From the NCBI GenBank assembly GCA_018401415.1, contig JAGYKV010000017.1, forward strand, positions 694,001 to 758,000: a stretch of DNA of 64,000 bases, given 5' to 3'. The stretch comes from Candidatus Nanopelagicales bacterium. GTDB taxonomy: Bacteria; Actinomycetota; Actinomycetes; S36-B12. This document shows positions 52,616-62,862 of this stretch, piece after piece. The notes beneath the pieces were generated by a model. That model did not search any database. It was not told the origin of the DNA and saw only the letters and a list, made by a program, of their open reading frames with translations. Position 1 is the stretch's first letter; every line of letters starts with the position of its first letter. Position numbers and translations under genes: made by a program.

Positions 52616-54093
52616 GCCGGGTAATAGTCATTGGGGCAGGTGTGGGTGGTTTGGCCGCGGCAGCCCGATTGTCTGTGAAGGGCCACTCGGTAACAATCGT
52701 GGAACAGGCAGATCGAGTGGGTGGAAAACTTCATACCTACCGGCGGGCGGGCTTTGCATTCGATACCGGACCAAGTTTGTTCACGCTCCCCGCTGTCTAT
52801 CGGGATCTCTTCCTCAAGACCGGTAAGAGTTTGGAGGAGAGCGTCGATCTCCAATCTGTTGAGCCAGCCTTTCACTATCACTTTTCTGATGGATCTGAAT
52901 TACTACTTCCTGGCGCGGATCCCGCGCAGTGTGCCAATGCAATTGCCATGTGCATGGGAGCTCAAGCCGGCGACCAATGGCGGGAATTCATGGAACGCGC
53001 TGGGGAAATGTGGCGAATCACTCGACAACCATTTTTACAATCCCCACTCAATGGATTCGCATCGCTCCTGCCACTGGCGAACCCCAAAGACATTGCGACA
53101 ATTGCACCATTCACGACTCTAAGAAAATTAGCCACTAAGACATTCACCGACCCGCGCCTGGTCACACTTGTTGACCGATATGCCACCTACACAGGCTCGG
53201 ATCCGCGAAAAGCTCCTGCAGTTCTCGCCACCGTTCCCTATATTGAACAACTTTTTGGTGTGTGGCATATCGGCGGAGGGCTCGGAGCACTGGCAGATGC
53301 CCTTGAAAAACGTTGTGCGGAACGTGGAGTCGATATTCAACTCAATACCTCGGTCAATGAAATTCTCACGGATGGAAATCGCGTTACCGGTATTCGCACC
53401 GATCGTGGTGAAGTGATCCCCGCAGACATTGTGGTGTCCAATTCGGATGCGCGACTGACGTACAACAAACTCCTCGCACACTCCACCACTAAAAAGCCAA
53501 AGGTGCCGGGTGACCCTTCCCTGGCCGGATTTGTTGTGCTTCTGGGTCTTCGTGGCCGAACACCTAGAATTGCACACCACAATGTGTGGTTTCCCAAAAA
53601 TTACAATGCGGAATTTGATGCTATTTTTGGGCGCAACCCAGAGCCAGTTGCAGATCCAGCTATTTACGTGTGCTCACCCGATGATCCGCTCATGCGACCC
53701 AACGCCAACAGCGAAGCATGGTTCATTTTGGTGAACGCCCCACGACATGATTCATCTGGGCGAGATGGTGTCAATTGGGATGCTCCCGGACTGGCTGAGT
53801 CATACGGTCAACAGATTCTTGACCTGCTTGCAGCTCGTGGAACAGATATTCGTGATCGCATTGAATTCATGGAAATACGCACACCTGCCGACCTTGAGCG
53901 GGAAACCCGAGCACCCGGCGGATCCATTTACGGCACCTCGAGCAATGGTGTGAACGCCGCATTTAACAGACCAGCCAACCGGTCACCCATCGAGGGGCTA
54001 TTCCTCGTTGGCGGCTCATCTCATCCCGGCGGCGGGCTGCCCCTTGTTGGCATGGGTGCGGAAATTACCGCCGACCTCATCGGGCGGGCATGA
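52612..54093 (+). CDS. Carotenoid desaturase, CrtD-like
   Basis: An FAD-dependent desaturase of the CrtI/CrtN/CrtD family, 493 residues. It opens with VIVIGAGVGGLAAAARL (dinucleotide fold), then GGKLHTYRRAGFAFDTGPS, and ends with FLVGGSSHPGGGLPLVGMGA. This C-terminal pattern differs from the phytoene desaturase at 55251, which has GSGTQPGVGVPMV. Given its place directly after cruF and cruG I infer a 3',4'-desaturase acting on hydroxylated carotenoid (CrtD-like), but a CrtI- or CrtN-type activity is possible. The GTG start overlaps the cruG stop as GTGA with AAGGG upstream. Confidence 0.8.
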   Translation: MSRVIVIGAGVGGLAAAARLSVKGHSVTIVEQADRVGGKLHTYRRAGFAFDTGPSLFTLPAVYRDLFLKTGKSLEESVDLQSVEPAFHYHFSDGSELLLPGADPAQCANAIAMCMGAQAGDQWREFMERAGEMWRITRQPFLQSPLNGFASLLPLANPKDIATIAPFTTLRKLATKTFTDPRLVTLVDRYATYTGSDPRKAPAVLATVPYIEQLFGVWHIGGGLGALADALEKRCAERGVDIQLNTSVNEILTDGNRVTGIRTDRGEVIPADIVVSNSDARLTYNKLLAHSTTKKPKVPGDPSLAGFVVLLGLRGRTPRIAHHNVWFPKNYNAEFDAIFGRNPEPVADPAIYVCSPDDPLMRPNANSEAWFILVNAPRHDSSGRDGVNWDAPGLAESYGQQILDLLAARGTDIRDRIEFMEIRTPADLERETRAPGGSIYGTSSNGVNAAFNRPANRSPIEGLFLVGGSSHPGGGLPLVGMGAEITADLIGRA

Positions 54094-54153
54094 TCTGTCG
54101 GGGTTAATTCCTCCTCGGATGTTCAACCCCTCATGTATTCGCTTCTCAAGCAA

Positions 54154-54159
54154 TAGGCT
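54154..54159 (+). promoter_or_regulatory. Leaderless -10 box of crtE
   Basis: TAGGCT, 6 bases before the GTG at 54166. Confidence 0.55.
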
Positions 54160-54165
54160 TGCCAC

Positions 54166-55254
54166 GTGCCCACCAGCCCCCTTGATGCCGCCGATTTGCG
54201 CTCGCGAGTTCAAAAAGTGGTGGATTCATTTCTTTCCCAGCAGGAAGTGATTCTCACTGGAGTGGGCTCAGACGTCGGTCCTCTGCTTGACTCCGTGACC
54301 TCCCTTCTTTCCGGTGGGAAGAGATTGCGCCCAGCATTTTGTTATTGGGGTTGGCGAGGTGCCGCATCTGTCGATCAGTTGAGTGACCCTGCCTTCGAGG
54401 AATCCGTCGTACAAGCGGCAAGTGCTCTCGAATTCCTGCAGGGCTGTGCATTAATTCACGACGATGTCATGGATGGTTCTGATACGCGCCGAGGGCTTCC
54501 CGCAGCGCACCGACAATTCGCCGCCATGCACAGGGGACACCAATGGGCTGGAGGGGCAGACAAATTTGGCGAGGGCGCTGCGATTCTCCTGGGCGATTTA
54601 TGTCTCTCATGGGCAGATGAACTTTTGCTCGGTACCGCGCTGCCCCAAGAAAGCTTGTCCGGAGCAAAAAGGGTGTATAACGAGATGCGCACCGAGTTGA
54701 TGGCCGGCCAATACCTCGATCTTCTTGAGCAGGCTCGTGGAGGTGGTTCCATTGAGAGAGCACTTCGAGTTGTTCGGTACAAAAGCGCCAAGTACACAAT
54801 CGAGCGTCCATTGCATATTGGTGCCGCTATAGCGCAAGCTCCACAAAGCATTTTCAATTCTTATACGGGCTATGGATTACCTCTGGGTGAGGCCTTCCAG
54901 TTACGCGATGACGTGCTCGGGGTTTTTGGCGACCCAGATGTGACCGGCAAGCCAGCGGGCGATGATCTACGGGAAGGAAAACGCACCGTTCTCATTGCGA
55001 TCGCTTGTGAGCGAGCGGATAAGTCGCAATCCCAGCAAATTCGAGAGAAACTGGGTGACCAGCACCTTCATCTTGATGGCGTGAGCATTCTGCGGGAAAT
55101 AATCGAAAATACTGGCGCTCTCGCCTATACCGAAAACTTAATTGGCGAACTTCTCAATAGGGCAATAGATTCACTAGGTAATCCCGAACTCCACCCCGAC
55201 GCCACTGCCGTGCTGACTGAACTTGCACATGCGGCAACAACCAGGAAAGTGTGA
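54166..55254 (+). CDS. crtE: Geranylgeranyl diphosphate synthase
   Basis: A trans-isoprenyl diphosphate synthase of 362 residues. The first aspartate-rich motif is LIHDDVMDGSDTRRG near residue 105 and the second is FQLRDDVLGVFGD near 247; GGKRLRP near 50 binds IPP. It supplies C20 geranylgeranyl diphosphate for phytoene. Homologues (idsA2/crtE) sit in the same neighbourhood in mycobacteria. First gene of crtE-crtI-crtB. Confidence 0.94.
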   Translation: MPTSPLDAADLRSRVQKVVDSFLSQQEVILTGVGSDVGPLLDSVTSLLSGGKRLRPAFCYWGWRGAASVDQLSDPAFEESVVQAASALEFLQGCALIHDDVMDGSDTRRGLPAAHRQFAAMHRGHQWAGGADKFGEGAAILLGDLCLSWADELLLGTALPQESLSGAKRVYNEMRTELMAGQYLDLLEQARGGGSIERALRVVRYKSAKYTIERPLHIGAAIAQAPQSIFNSYTGYGLPLGEAFQLRDDVLGVFGDPDVTGKPAGDDLREGKRTVLIAIACERADKSQSQQIREKLGDQHLHLDGVSILREIIENTGALAYTENLIGELLNRAIDSLGNPELHPDATAVLTELAHAATTRKV

Positions 55255-56810
55255 TCGTGTCCTCGATTAGAAACGCCGTCCATCGCCTCCTTCCAACTCC
55301 ACGCACCGTCACTGGGCCCACAGACCATGTGGTTGTTGTCGGTGCGGGGCTTGCCGGGCTCTCTGCTGCCATGCGGTTGGCCGGAACCGGCCGCAAGGTA
55401 ACGGTCATTGAACGGGAGGCGATTCCCGGAGGTCGCGCCGGGCGAATTGAAATGCAAGGACCGACCGGTACCTATCACGCCGATACGGGCCCCACCGTCC
55501 TCACCATGCCGGACTTGATTGCCGATTGTTTTGATTCCTTGGGTGAGATAATGGAAGATTGGTTGACTCTGGATCCGGTCGCACCTTTATATCGAGCTTT
55601 TTATCCCGATGGCTCAGTTCTGAATGTGCACAGCGATGTATCCGAAATGGCCCAGGAAATCACCGAGGTTATTGGACCGGAGGAAGCCCGCGGCTTCGAA
55701 AAGTACGTGGAGTTCGTTTCACAACTCTATAAATATGAAATGAAAGACTTCATTGATCGAAATATTGATTCACCCCTTGACCTGGTTACTCCTGATCTGG
55801 CAAAACTTGTTGCTATTGGTGGGTTTCGCAAGTTAGCTCCCAAGGTGCGGGAGTACCTCAAGGACCCGCGTACTGAAAGGATCTACTCCTTCCAGGCCAT
55901 GTATGCAGGGCTTTCTCCCTACGACGCCCTCGCTATTTATGCCGTCATTGCTTACATGGATTCAGTCGCCGGAGTTTTCTTCCCTCGCGGGGGCATGCAC
56001 TCTGTTCCGAAGGCAATGGCAGCCGCGGCAGAAAAAAATGGTGTGGAATTTAAATACAACACAACAGTTGAAAAAGTGGTTCACAACAATGGCCGAGCAA
56101 CGGGTGTACTCACCACCGACGGTGATTTCATTGCAGCCGATGTCGTTGTGCTCAATCCTGATTTGCCGGTGGCGTATACAGAGTTATTGGGTACCGAACC
56201 GTGGTCGGTGAAGCGCCTCACCTATTCCCCGTCTTGTTTTTTGCTTCTCGCCGGATCAACTCAAAAGTACTCCAAGATCGCGCACCACAATATTCATTTT
56301 GGAAAGTCGTGGAAAAATGTCTTTGTTGAATTGATCGATAAGAAGCAGCTGATGACCGACCCGAGTATTTTGGTGACGAACCCCAGTTACTCAGATCCCA
56401 GTCTCGCTCCCGAGGGCAAAGAGCTCTATTACATTCTTTTCCCCACTCCCAATCTCGATGCCCCCATTGATTGGAAGGAAATTGGTCCCAAGTATCGCGA
56501 TGAGTGCGTCCGGGTCCTTGAGGAGCGCGGATACATTGGCCTCGGCGACTCAATTGAAGTGGAAAATGTCACAACCCCCCTCGACTGGGCTGATCGCGGC
56601 ATGGAACGTGGTGCACCATTTGCCGCAGCTCACTCATTCGGTCAAACGGGACCATTTCGCCCGGGGAATATGTGGGGTGAGAACGTGGTCTTCACCGGTT
56701 CGGGAACCCAACCTGGGGTGGGTGTGCCCATGGTCTTAATCTCTGGTCGCTTGGCAGCCGAGCGCATCACCGGGAAAGATCCGAACTACCGGTCCAGGGC
56801 CATGCGGTGA
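55251..56810 (+). CDS. crtI: Phytoene desaturase
   Basis: FAD-dependent CrtI, 519 residues, converting phytoene to lycopene. It has VVVVGAGLAGLSAAMRL, GGRAGRIEMQGPTGTYHADTG (split) and the C-terminal signature GSGTQPGVGVPMVLISGRLAAERI (residues about 475-498). The GTG start overlaps the crtE stop by four bases (GTGA). Lying between crtE and crtB, it is the true phytoene desaturase of the two CrtI-family genes here. Confidence 0.94.
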   Translation: MIVSSIRNAVHRLLPTPRTVTGPTDHVVVVGAGLAGLSAAMRLAGTGRKVTVIEREAIPGGRAGRIEMQGPTGTYHADTGPTVLTMPDLIADCFDSLGEIMEDWLTLDPVAPLYRAFYPDGSVLNVHSDVSEMAQEITEVIGPEEARGFEKYVEFVSQLYKYEMKDFIDRNIDSPLDLVTPDLAKLVAIGGFRKLAPKVREYLKDPRTERIYSFQAMYAGLSPYDALAIYAVIAYMDSVAGVFFPRGGMHSVPKAMAAAAEKNGVEFKYNTTVEKVVHNNGRATGVLTTDGDFIAADVVVLNPDLPVAYTELLGTEPWSVKRLTYSPSCFLLLAGSTQKYSKIAHHNIHFGKSWKNVFVELIDKKQLMTDPSILVTNPSYSDPSLAPEGKELYYILFPTPNLDAPIDWKEIGPKYRDECVRVLEERGYIGLGDSIEVENVTTPLDWADRGMERGAPFAAAHSFGQTGPFRPGNMWGENVVFTGSGTQPGVGVPMVLISGRLAAERITGKDPNYRSRAMR

Positions 56811-57808
56811 TATCCGGCAACCCATACCTCAGCACAGCCGCTCCCAAAGTCAGTCGTGTGCATCGGAAGGAATACGAACAGGCTGGTATCACCGACCCAG
56901 ACCTCATTGCCTCCTATGAAGTCTGCCGAGAGCTCAACGCTAAACACGGCAAGACGTATTACCTTGCCACCCTGCTGTTGCCCCCAGGCAAGCGACCGTA
57001 CGTTCACGCACTTTATGGATTCGCTCGGTACGCAGATGAAATAGTCGATGACCTCAACTCCACTCTTTCAGATCAGGTAAAGGCAGAGTTACTGCGCACA
57101 TGGGGCGAAAACTTTATGCGCGACGTTCGGGAGGGTGGTTCCGCTGACCCTGTGTGTCGAGCAGTCGTTCATACCGTGCGTCGCTGGGGTATCCCCCTGG
57201 AATACTTCGAGTCCTTTCTCCATTCAATGACCATGGATCTCACCGTGACCGAGTATCAAACCTTCGACGACCTTTATGAATATGTCTATGGGTCAGCCGC
57301 AGTAATCGGTTTGCAAATGGTTCCTATTTTGGAACCTGATAATCCCGAGGCATTTGAGCGCGCCAAAGACTTGGGCGTGGCTTTCCAACTGGCTAATTTC
57401 ATTCGCGATGTCAATGAAGACTTGGATCGTGGCCGGATCTACTTACCACTCGACGAACTGGGCCGCTTCGGGGTAACCCGTGCGGACCTGGAGAAACGGG
57501 AGTTGACCCCATCCATTAAAGCAGCTCTTCGGCATCAAATTGATCGGGTCCGACGTCTGGATCGAGAGTCACAAATCGGGATCCACATGTTGCATCCGTC
57601 ATCCCGTGATTGCATTGAGGCCGCCCGGGTCTTGTACTGCGGTATTGCAAACCGTGTTGAGGAAATCGATTTCGAGGTATTTACCAAACGCGCCAGAGTT
57701 CCCGTGCGCACCCGATTCTGGGTTGCATTTCCCGCCTGGCTTCGGGCTCGTAAGGCCCGAAGAATCTACGGATCCGGCAAAGTCCAAGGATTGCATCCAG
57801 ACGCTTAG
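56807..57808 (+). CDS. crtB: Phytoene synthase
   Basis: A squalene/phytoene synthase of 333 residues that condenses two geranylgeranyl diphosphates. Magnesium-binding motifs are YGFARYADEIVDD near residue 70 and NFIRDVNEDLDRGRIYLP near 198; SMTMDLTVTEYQTFDDLYEY lies between. The GTG start again overlaps the previous stop as GTGA, so crtE-crtI-crtB are coupled. The stop shares TTAG with the convergent crtYd. Confidence 0.96.
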   Translation: MISGNPYLSTAAPKVSRVHRKEYEQAGITDPDLIASYEVCRELNAKHGKTYYLATLLLPPGKRPYVHALYGFARYADEIVDDLNSTLSDQVKAELLRTWGENFMRDVREGGSADPVCRAVVHTVRRWGIPLEYFESFLHSMTMDLTVTEYQTFDDLYEYVYGSAAVIGLQMVPILEPDNPEAFERAKDLGVAFQLANFIRDVNEDLDRGRIYLPLDELGRFGVTRADLEKRELTPSIKAALRHQIDRVRRLDRESQIGIHMLHPSSRDCIEAARVLYCGIANRVEEIDFEVFTKRARVPVRTRFWVAFPAWLRARKARRIYGSGKVQGLHPDA

Positions 57809-58191
57809 TCAGTTGGTTTGCGCCAAATCGGCGGTCCAGAAAATGGCGTTCGGTCTATTCCACGACGCCCCCAAAATACCCACAGAATTAAGGACAGAAG
57901 AACCAGCGAGAATCCAAATAAGAGATCCTCTACCGGTGCAAATGCGATCCGTGCATCGCCAATAAACGGTGGTGCGGTATCTGCGGGTGACGTTGATCCC
58001 AAAATGGCGTCACCGTCGTACTTAACAATTTGAAAACCTGTGAACATTCCATTTGAGATGAATTGAAAAAACACGATAATCGCGTAGGAGACCCAAAAAA
58101 TTCTCCTGGTGATTAATCGGGTTCGAAAAATGAAAAGATCGGCAATAACCACTAATGCCACCGCCATTACTCCGATTGCAGTGTAGGTCAT
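57805..58191 (-). CDS. crtYd: Lycopene cyclase subunit CrtYd
   Basis: A 128-residue membrane protein of the heterodimeric CrtYc/CrtYd lycopene cyclase. Three helices and the motif APVEDLLFGF near residue 85, which contains the acid residue needed for cyclisation. Overlaps crtYc by four bases. C50 cyclases (CrtYe/CrtYf) share the fold, but no C50 elongase (CrtEb) gene is present, so lycopene is the likely substrate. The stop shares TTAG with crtB. Confidence 0.88.
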   Translation of the reverse strand: MTYTAIGVMAVALVVIADLFIFRTRLITRRIFWVSYAIIVFFQFISNGMFTGFQIVKYDGDAILGSTSPADTAPPFIGDARIAFAPVEDLLFGFSLVLLSLILWVFWGRRGIDRTPFSGPPIWRKPTD

Positions 58192-58532
58192 GGAACTTCA
58201 TCGCCAACACGCCAGCCCTTAACACTACGAACTGCTTCAAGAGTCAGAATTGATGCAAAGGGAATAATAATAAAGAAGAGGAGTTCATCAAGGGGAATCT
58301 CAAATGGTAGATATATTCCGAGAATCCGCGTTTCATCAAACCACCAGTGGCCTTGGCTGATTGCATACGCATCCCAAATAAGAAATGGAAGCACCACGGG
58401 AACGATTGTCAAAAATAGTCTCCGAGGTCGAATGAGGACTCTCGTCCTCAGGGCAACCTCCAGCCAGATTGATCCGAGAACAATGAAAGCGAGCACAGCC
58501 ACGTAACTGAATGAGCCAAACTCAACCTCCAC
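58188..58532 (-). CDS. crtYc: Lycopene cyclase subunit CrtYc
   Basis: A 114-residue membrane protein forming the cyclase with CrtYd. Signatures are GHWWFDETRILGIYLPFEIP and PLDELLFF near 85-92. Three predicted helices. GTG at 58532 begins 6 bases after TAGAGT, so the crtYc-crtYd message is probably leaderless. The -10 overlaps the divergent kinase promoter. Confidence 0.88.
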   Translation of the reverse strand: MEVEFGSFSYVAVLAFIVLGSIWLEVALRTRVLIRPRRLFLTIVPVVLPFLIWDAYAISQGHWWFDETRILGIYLPFEIPLDELLFFIIIPFASILTLEAVRSVKGWRVGDEVP

Positions 58533-58538
58533 GTGATG

Positions 58539-58544
58539 ACTCTA
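58539..58544 (-). promoter_or_regulatory. Leaderless -10 box of crtYc
   Basis: TAGAGT on the minus strand, 6 bases before GTG. Shares two bases (58543-58544, TA) with the plus-strand box of the next gene. Confidence 0.6.
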
Positions 58545-58548
58545 AACT
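58543..58548 (+). promoter_or_regulatory. Leaderless -10 box of the NadR-like gene
   Basis: TAAACT, 7 bases before GTG 58556. With crtYc it forms ACTCTAAACT at 58539-58548. Confidence 0.6.
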
Positions 58549-58555
58549 GTGGGAT

Positions 58556-59122
58556 GTGAATAGTCGCGCGCAGCGCAGTGATCTTCACCGCATTGGACTA
58601 CTCGGTGCGGAAAGTTCAGGGAAGACCACTTTGGCCGTTGCCCTGGTGAGCGAATTGAACAATCTAGGAATCCCAGCGGTTCTGGTTCCCGAATACCTCC
58701 GCACCTGGTGTGAACAATCTGGTCGACTTCCAACGATCGACGATCAGGCTGAAATCCTGCGCGACCAAATCGCCGCCGAAGATACAACCGCGCGCGCCCA
58801 TCCTGGTGCGGTGCTTGTGTGTGATCCTGCTGCAGTCACCACCCCCTTGTACTCACAGCTCTATTTTGGACAGGCGGCGAGCATCGATACTGAACTCCTC
58901 CGGCGATACCAAAGACTTATTTGGTGCAATATTGATATTGATTGGTCGCCCGATCCACTCCGCGACAGCCCGGTTATGCGTGCGCGCATGCACGACCTCA
59001 TTGCGGGATACATGCCCAAGTGGCAGCGGATTCATGGGGGCTTAATTCCACTGGTTTCCGGGAGTGTGGAAGAGCGTTTGCGGCAGGCGTGGCAACCCAA
59101 TCTCCCCAATATCTCCCCATAG
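58556..59122 (+). CDS. NadR-like AAA/ribosylnicotinamide kinase-type ATPase
   Basis: A 188-residue P-loop protein resembling the nicotinamide riboside kinase domain of NadR without the adenylyltransferase or HTH domains. Walker A is GAESSGKTTLAVAL near residue 16, then VPEYLRTWCEQSG and a putative Walker B VLVCDPAAVTTPLYSQL. A role in NAD salvage is suggested, but regulation cannot be read. GTG at 58556 is set by the -10 box; a longer frame from 58511 would overlap crtYc. Confidence 0.8.
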   Translation: MNSRAQRSDLHRIGLLGAESSGKTTLAVALVSELNNLGIPAVLVPEYLRTWCEQSGRLPTIDDQAEILRDQIAAEDTTARAHPGAVLVCDPAAVTTPLYSQLYFGQAASIDTELLRRYQRLIWCNIDIDWSPDPLRDSPVMRARMHDLIAGYMPKWQRIHGGLIPLVSGSVEERLRQAWQPNLPNISP

Positions 59123-59125
59123 ACT
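59120..59125 (+). promoter_or_regulatory. Leaderless -10 box of the PASTA kinase
   Basis: TAGACT, 7 bases before ATG 59133; its first three bases are the stop codon of the upstream gene. Confidence 0.55.
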
Positions 59126-59132
59126 CACAAGA

Positions 59133-61028
59133 ATGAACTTCCCTGGTAGCAATATGGGCAATAGCGCCCCACTTGTTGGCCAGTTGATCGACAACCGCTA
59201 CCAGGTCACCGGTTTTCTCGCCCGGGGCGGCATGGCCACGGTGTACATCGCTACAGACACTCGATTGGATCGAGTCGTCGCCCTCAAAGTCATGCATGCT
59301 CACCTGGCCAGCGACCCCGGGTTCGTCGCGCGGTTTCAGCGGGAAGCTAGGAGCGCGGCGCGCCTGTCCCACCCACATGTGGTCGGAGTGTTTGACCAAG
59401 GCGATTCTGAAGGCCAGGTGTACCTGGCCATGGAATATATCCCGGGGCGCACATTGCGCGATGTCCTTGACGAATACGGTCCACTTACCTTGGAGCAAGC
59501 CCTCGTCTTACTCGACCCAGTTCTTGAAGCTCTGAACGCAGCCCACTCCGCAGGTTTTGTTCACCGAGATATTAAGCCCGAGAATGTTCTCATCTCCGAC
59601 GACGGTCGGGTGAAAGTCGCTGACTTCGGCCTTGCTCGTGCAGTGGCAAGCAGTGAATCCACCCAAACGGCTGGCATGATTATTGGAACGGTGACCTACC
59701 TCTCCCCGGAACAGGTCGAACGTGGCGATGCCGATGCCAGATCCGATATTTATTCGACCGGGATTTTGCTTTTTGAGATGATTACAGGACGGACTCCGCA
59801 CTCAGGCGAAAGCCCATTGGCAATCGCATACCAGCATGTAAATGCAGATGTTCCCGCTCCCACCTCGATACAGGGCGACCTGCCAAGGGAAGCAGATGCA
59901 CTCGTTATTTCCGCGACCAAGCGTGACCCCAATCTTCGTTATCAGAATGCGCACGATTTCCTTGCGGACATCCGACGTATTCGAACCTCACTTCCCGCGC
60001 CACGACCATTCGTTGATATTCGCGATACCTTGGTGGTCTCACGAGAGCACCAAGGAGTAACTCCGGCAGTACCCGATTCAACCCCCGATCAGCGCGATGC
60101 CAAAGATTTTGTACCTCGACAATTCCCTGACCGAAAGCCTCGAAAAAGAGGTTTTCTCATTACTCTTGCAGTTTTGATCGGGGTGGCCATTGCAGGTTTT
60201 GCGGGTTGGTGGCTTGCGGTAGGACCCGGCACGTACATTCCCGCACCCAATATCGTTGGACAAACTTTCGAACAGGCAGAGCAAAACTTGTTGGGAACCG
60301 GATTGTCGCTTGCCGAAACAGATCAGGCATACAGCGAAACAGTTCCTTCAGGAATAATTATTGCCACCGATCCAGCTCCGGGCGATGGCATTAACCCGAC
60401 TGGAACAATTAATGCCACGGTTTCACAAGGCCCTGAACGCTATTTGGTGCCCGATGTTAAAGGTAAGTCACCCGAAATTGCCTCAACGGATATTGCCGCG
60501 GCTAATCTGGTAGTGGGGGGTCGAGTCGAGGCATTTGATAACAATGTTCCAAGCGGGAAGGTGGCTAAAACTGAGCCAAAGATCGGATCGGAATTAAAGC
60601 CTGGCTCCACAGTTGACCTTGTGATTTCTAAGGGCCCAAAACCTGTGGAGATCCCCAAAGTGGTTGGTGAAAAAATTAAGGTTGCTGAGGGTCAACTCAA
60701 TGAACTTGGACTACTGGTCAAACGAAGTAATGTTTTCTCAGAGACAGTACCTAGAAACACCGTGGTGTCGATTAAACCCAAAGCCGGCACGACCGTGAAC
60801 TCTGGCACGAGCGTTGACCTGGTCATTTCCAAGGGACCGCCTCCGGTCACCGTGCCCAACTTGGTCGACTTCCCACGCAGAAAGGCGATAGCTGAACTAC
60901 AGCGATTGGGTTTGAGAGCTAATGTCCAAGTGGGTGAGGTTGCTCCACTAAATCGCGTGATCAGTCAATCACCTGCTGCCGGCACTGAAATACCCAAGGG
61001 CTCGACTGTGACAATCCGCATTATTTAG
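59133..61028 (+). CDS. Ser/Thr protein kinase with PASTA domains (PknB/PknL type)
   Basis: A 631-residue transmembrane kinase. Residues 15-275 are a Hanks kinase: RGGMATVYIA glycine loop, VALKVM (Lys), HRDIKPENVLI (catalytic Asp), DFGLARA and GTVTYLSPEQ. A basic juxtamembrane segment precedes one membrane helix (about 355-378), then four PASTA domains to the end, which sense muropeptides or lipid II. By position near crtE and aroG it resembles mycobacterial pknL, but PknL has no PASTA repeats, so it may be the PknB-type regulator. It is likely to control growth and division. Stop overlaps the convergent ogt by four bases. Confidence 0.92.
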   Translation: MNFPGSNMGNSAPLVGQLIDNRYQVTGFLARGGMATVYIATDTRLDRVVALKVMHAHLASDPGFVARFQREARSAARLSHPHVVGVFDQGDSEGQVYLAMEYIPGRTLRDVLDEYGPLTLEQALVLLDPVLEALNAAHSAGFVHRDIKPENVLISDDGRVKVADFGLARAVASSESTQTAGMIIGTVTYLSPEQVERGDADARSDIYSTGILLFEMITGRTPHSGESPLAIAYQHVNADVPAPTSIQGDLPREADALVISATKRDPNLRYQNAHDFLADIRRIRTSLPAPRPFVDIRDTLVVSREHQGVTPAVPDSTPDQRDAKDFVPRQFPDRKPRKRGFLITLAVLIGVAIAGFAGWWLAVGPGTYIPAPNIVGQTFEQAEQNLLGTGLSLAETDQAYSETVPSGIIIATDPAPGDGINPTGTINATVSQGPERYLVPDVKGKSPEIASTDIAAANLVVGGRVEAFDNNVPSGKVAKTEPKIGSELKPGSTVDLVISKGPKPVEIPKVVGEKIKVAEGQLNELGLLVKRSNVFSETVPRNTVVSIKPKAGTTVNSGTSVDLVISKGPPPVTVPNLVDFPRRKAIAELQRLGLRANVQVGEVAPLNRVISQSPAAGTEIPKGSTVTIRII

Positions 61029-61486
61029 AAGTTGTCAAGACCCTCGTGCCTGAGAAGTTTCTCTTTAATCGGTGTTCCGAACTCGTATCCACCAATCCCT
61101 TGAGCTGCAACTACTCGGTGGCACGGAACAATGAGCACGATCTCATTGCGTGCACAGGCTGATCCCACCGCACGCGCTGCACCGGGAAACCCGGCAGTCC
61201 TTGCTAGTTCGCCATAGGTCATGGATGCTCCCGGCCCAATTTTTCGCATGTGGGTGTAAATAGCGCCAGTGAAGTCAGTTCCACTCTGTTCAACCTGAAA
61301 ATAATCGAAAGCATTGAGATCGCCGTCAGAATACCGATCACATGCAGTGTGCAGATCACTACTCTTTCGAAGGACAAAACTCTTATCTATTTCATCGCGA
61401 AAGGATGCTCGAATAATCGCACCGGAACTGTCATTCACCGCGAAAAATAATGTCCCACCCGGTGTCTTACGTGAACCACGCCACAT
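61025..61486 (-). CDS. ogt: Methylated-DNA-protein-cysteine methyltransferase
   Basis: A suicide repair protein that removes methyl groups from O6-methylguanine. The 153-residue protein has the active-site motif IVPCHRVVAAQG near residue 125, with the acceptor Cys, and upstream MTYGELARTAGFPGAARAVG, the helix-turn-helix arginine-finger region. No N-terminal AdaA domain. ATG at 61486 follows TAGCAT by 6 bases, giving it its own promoter overlapping the aroG stop. Confidence 0.94.
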   Translation of the reverse strand: MWRGSRKTPGGTLFFAVNDSSGAIIRASFRDEIDKSFVLRKSSDLHTACDRYSDGDLNAFDYFQVEQSGTDFTGAIYTHMRKIGPGASMTYGELARTAGFPGAARAVGSACARNEIVLIVPCHRVVAAQGIGGYEFGTPIKEKLLRHEGLDNF

Positions 61487-61495
61487 GACGAAATG

Positions 61496-62840
<1,345 letters not shown>

Positions 62841-62846
62841 GGCTTA

Positions 62847-62852
62847 AGGGTA
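62847..62852 (-). promoter_or_regulatory. Leaderless -10 box of aroG
   Basis: TACCCT on the minus strand, 6 bases before ATG 62840. It is close to the end of pfp (62863). Confidence 0.55.
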
Positions 62853-62862
62853 GAGGTCGGGC

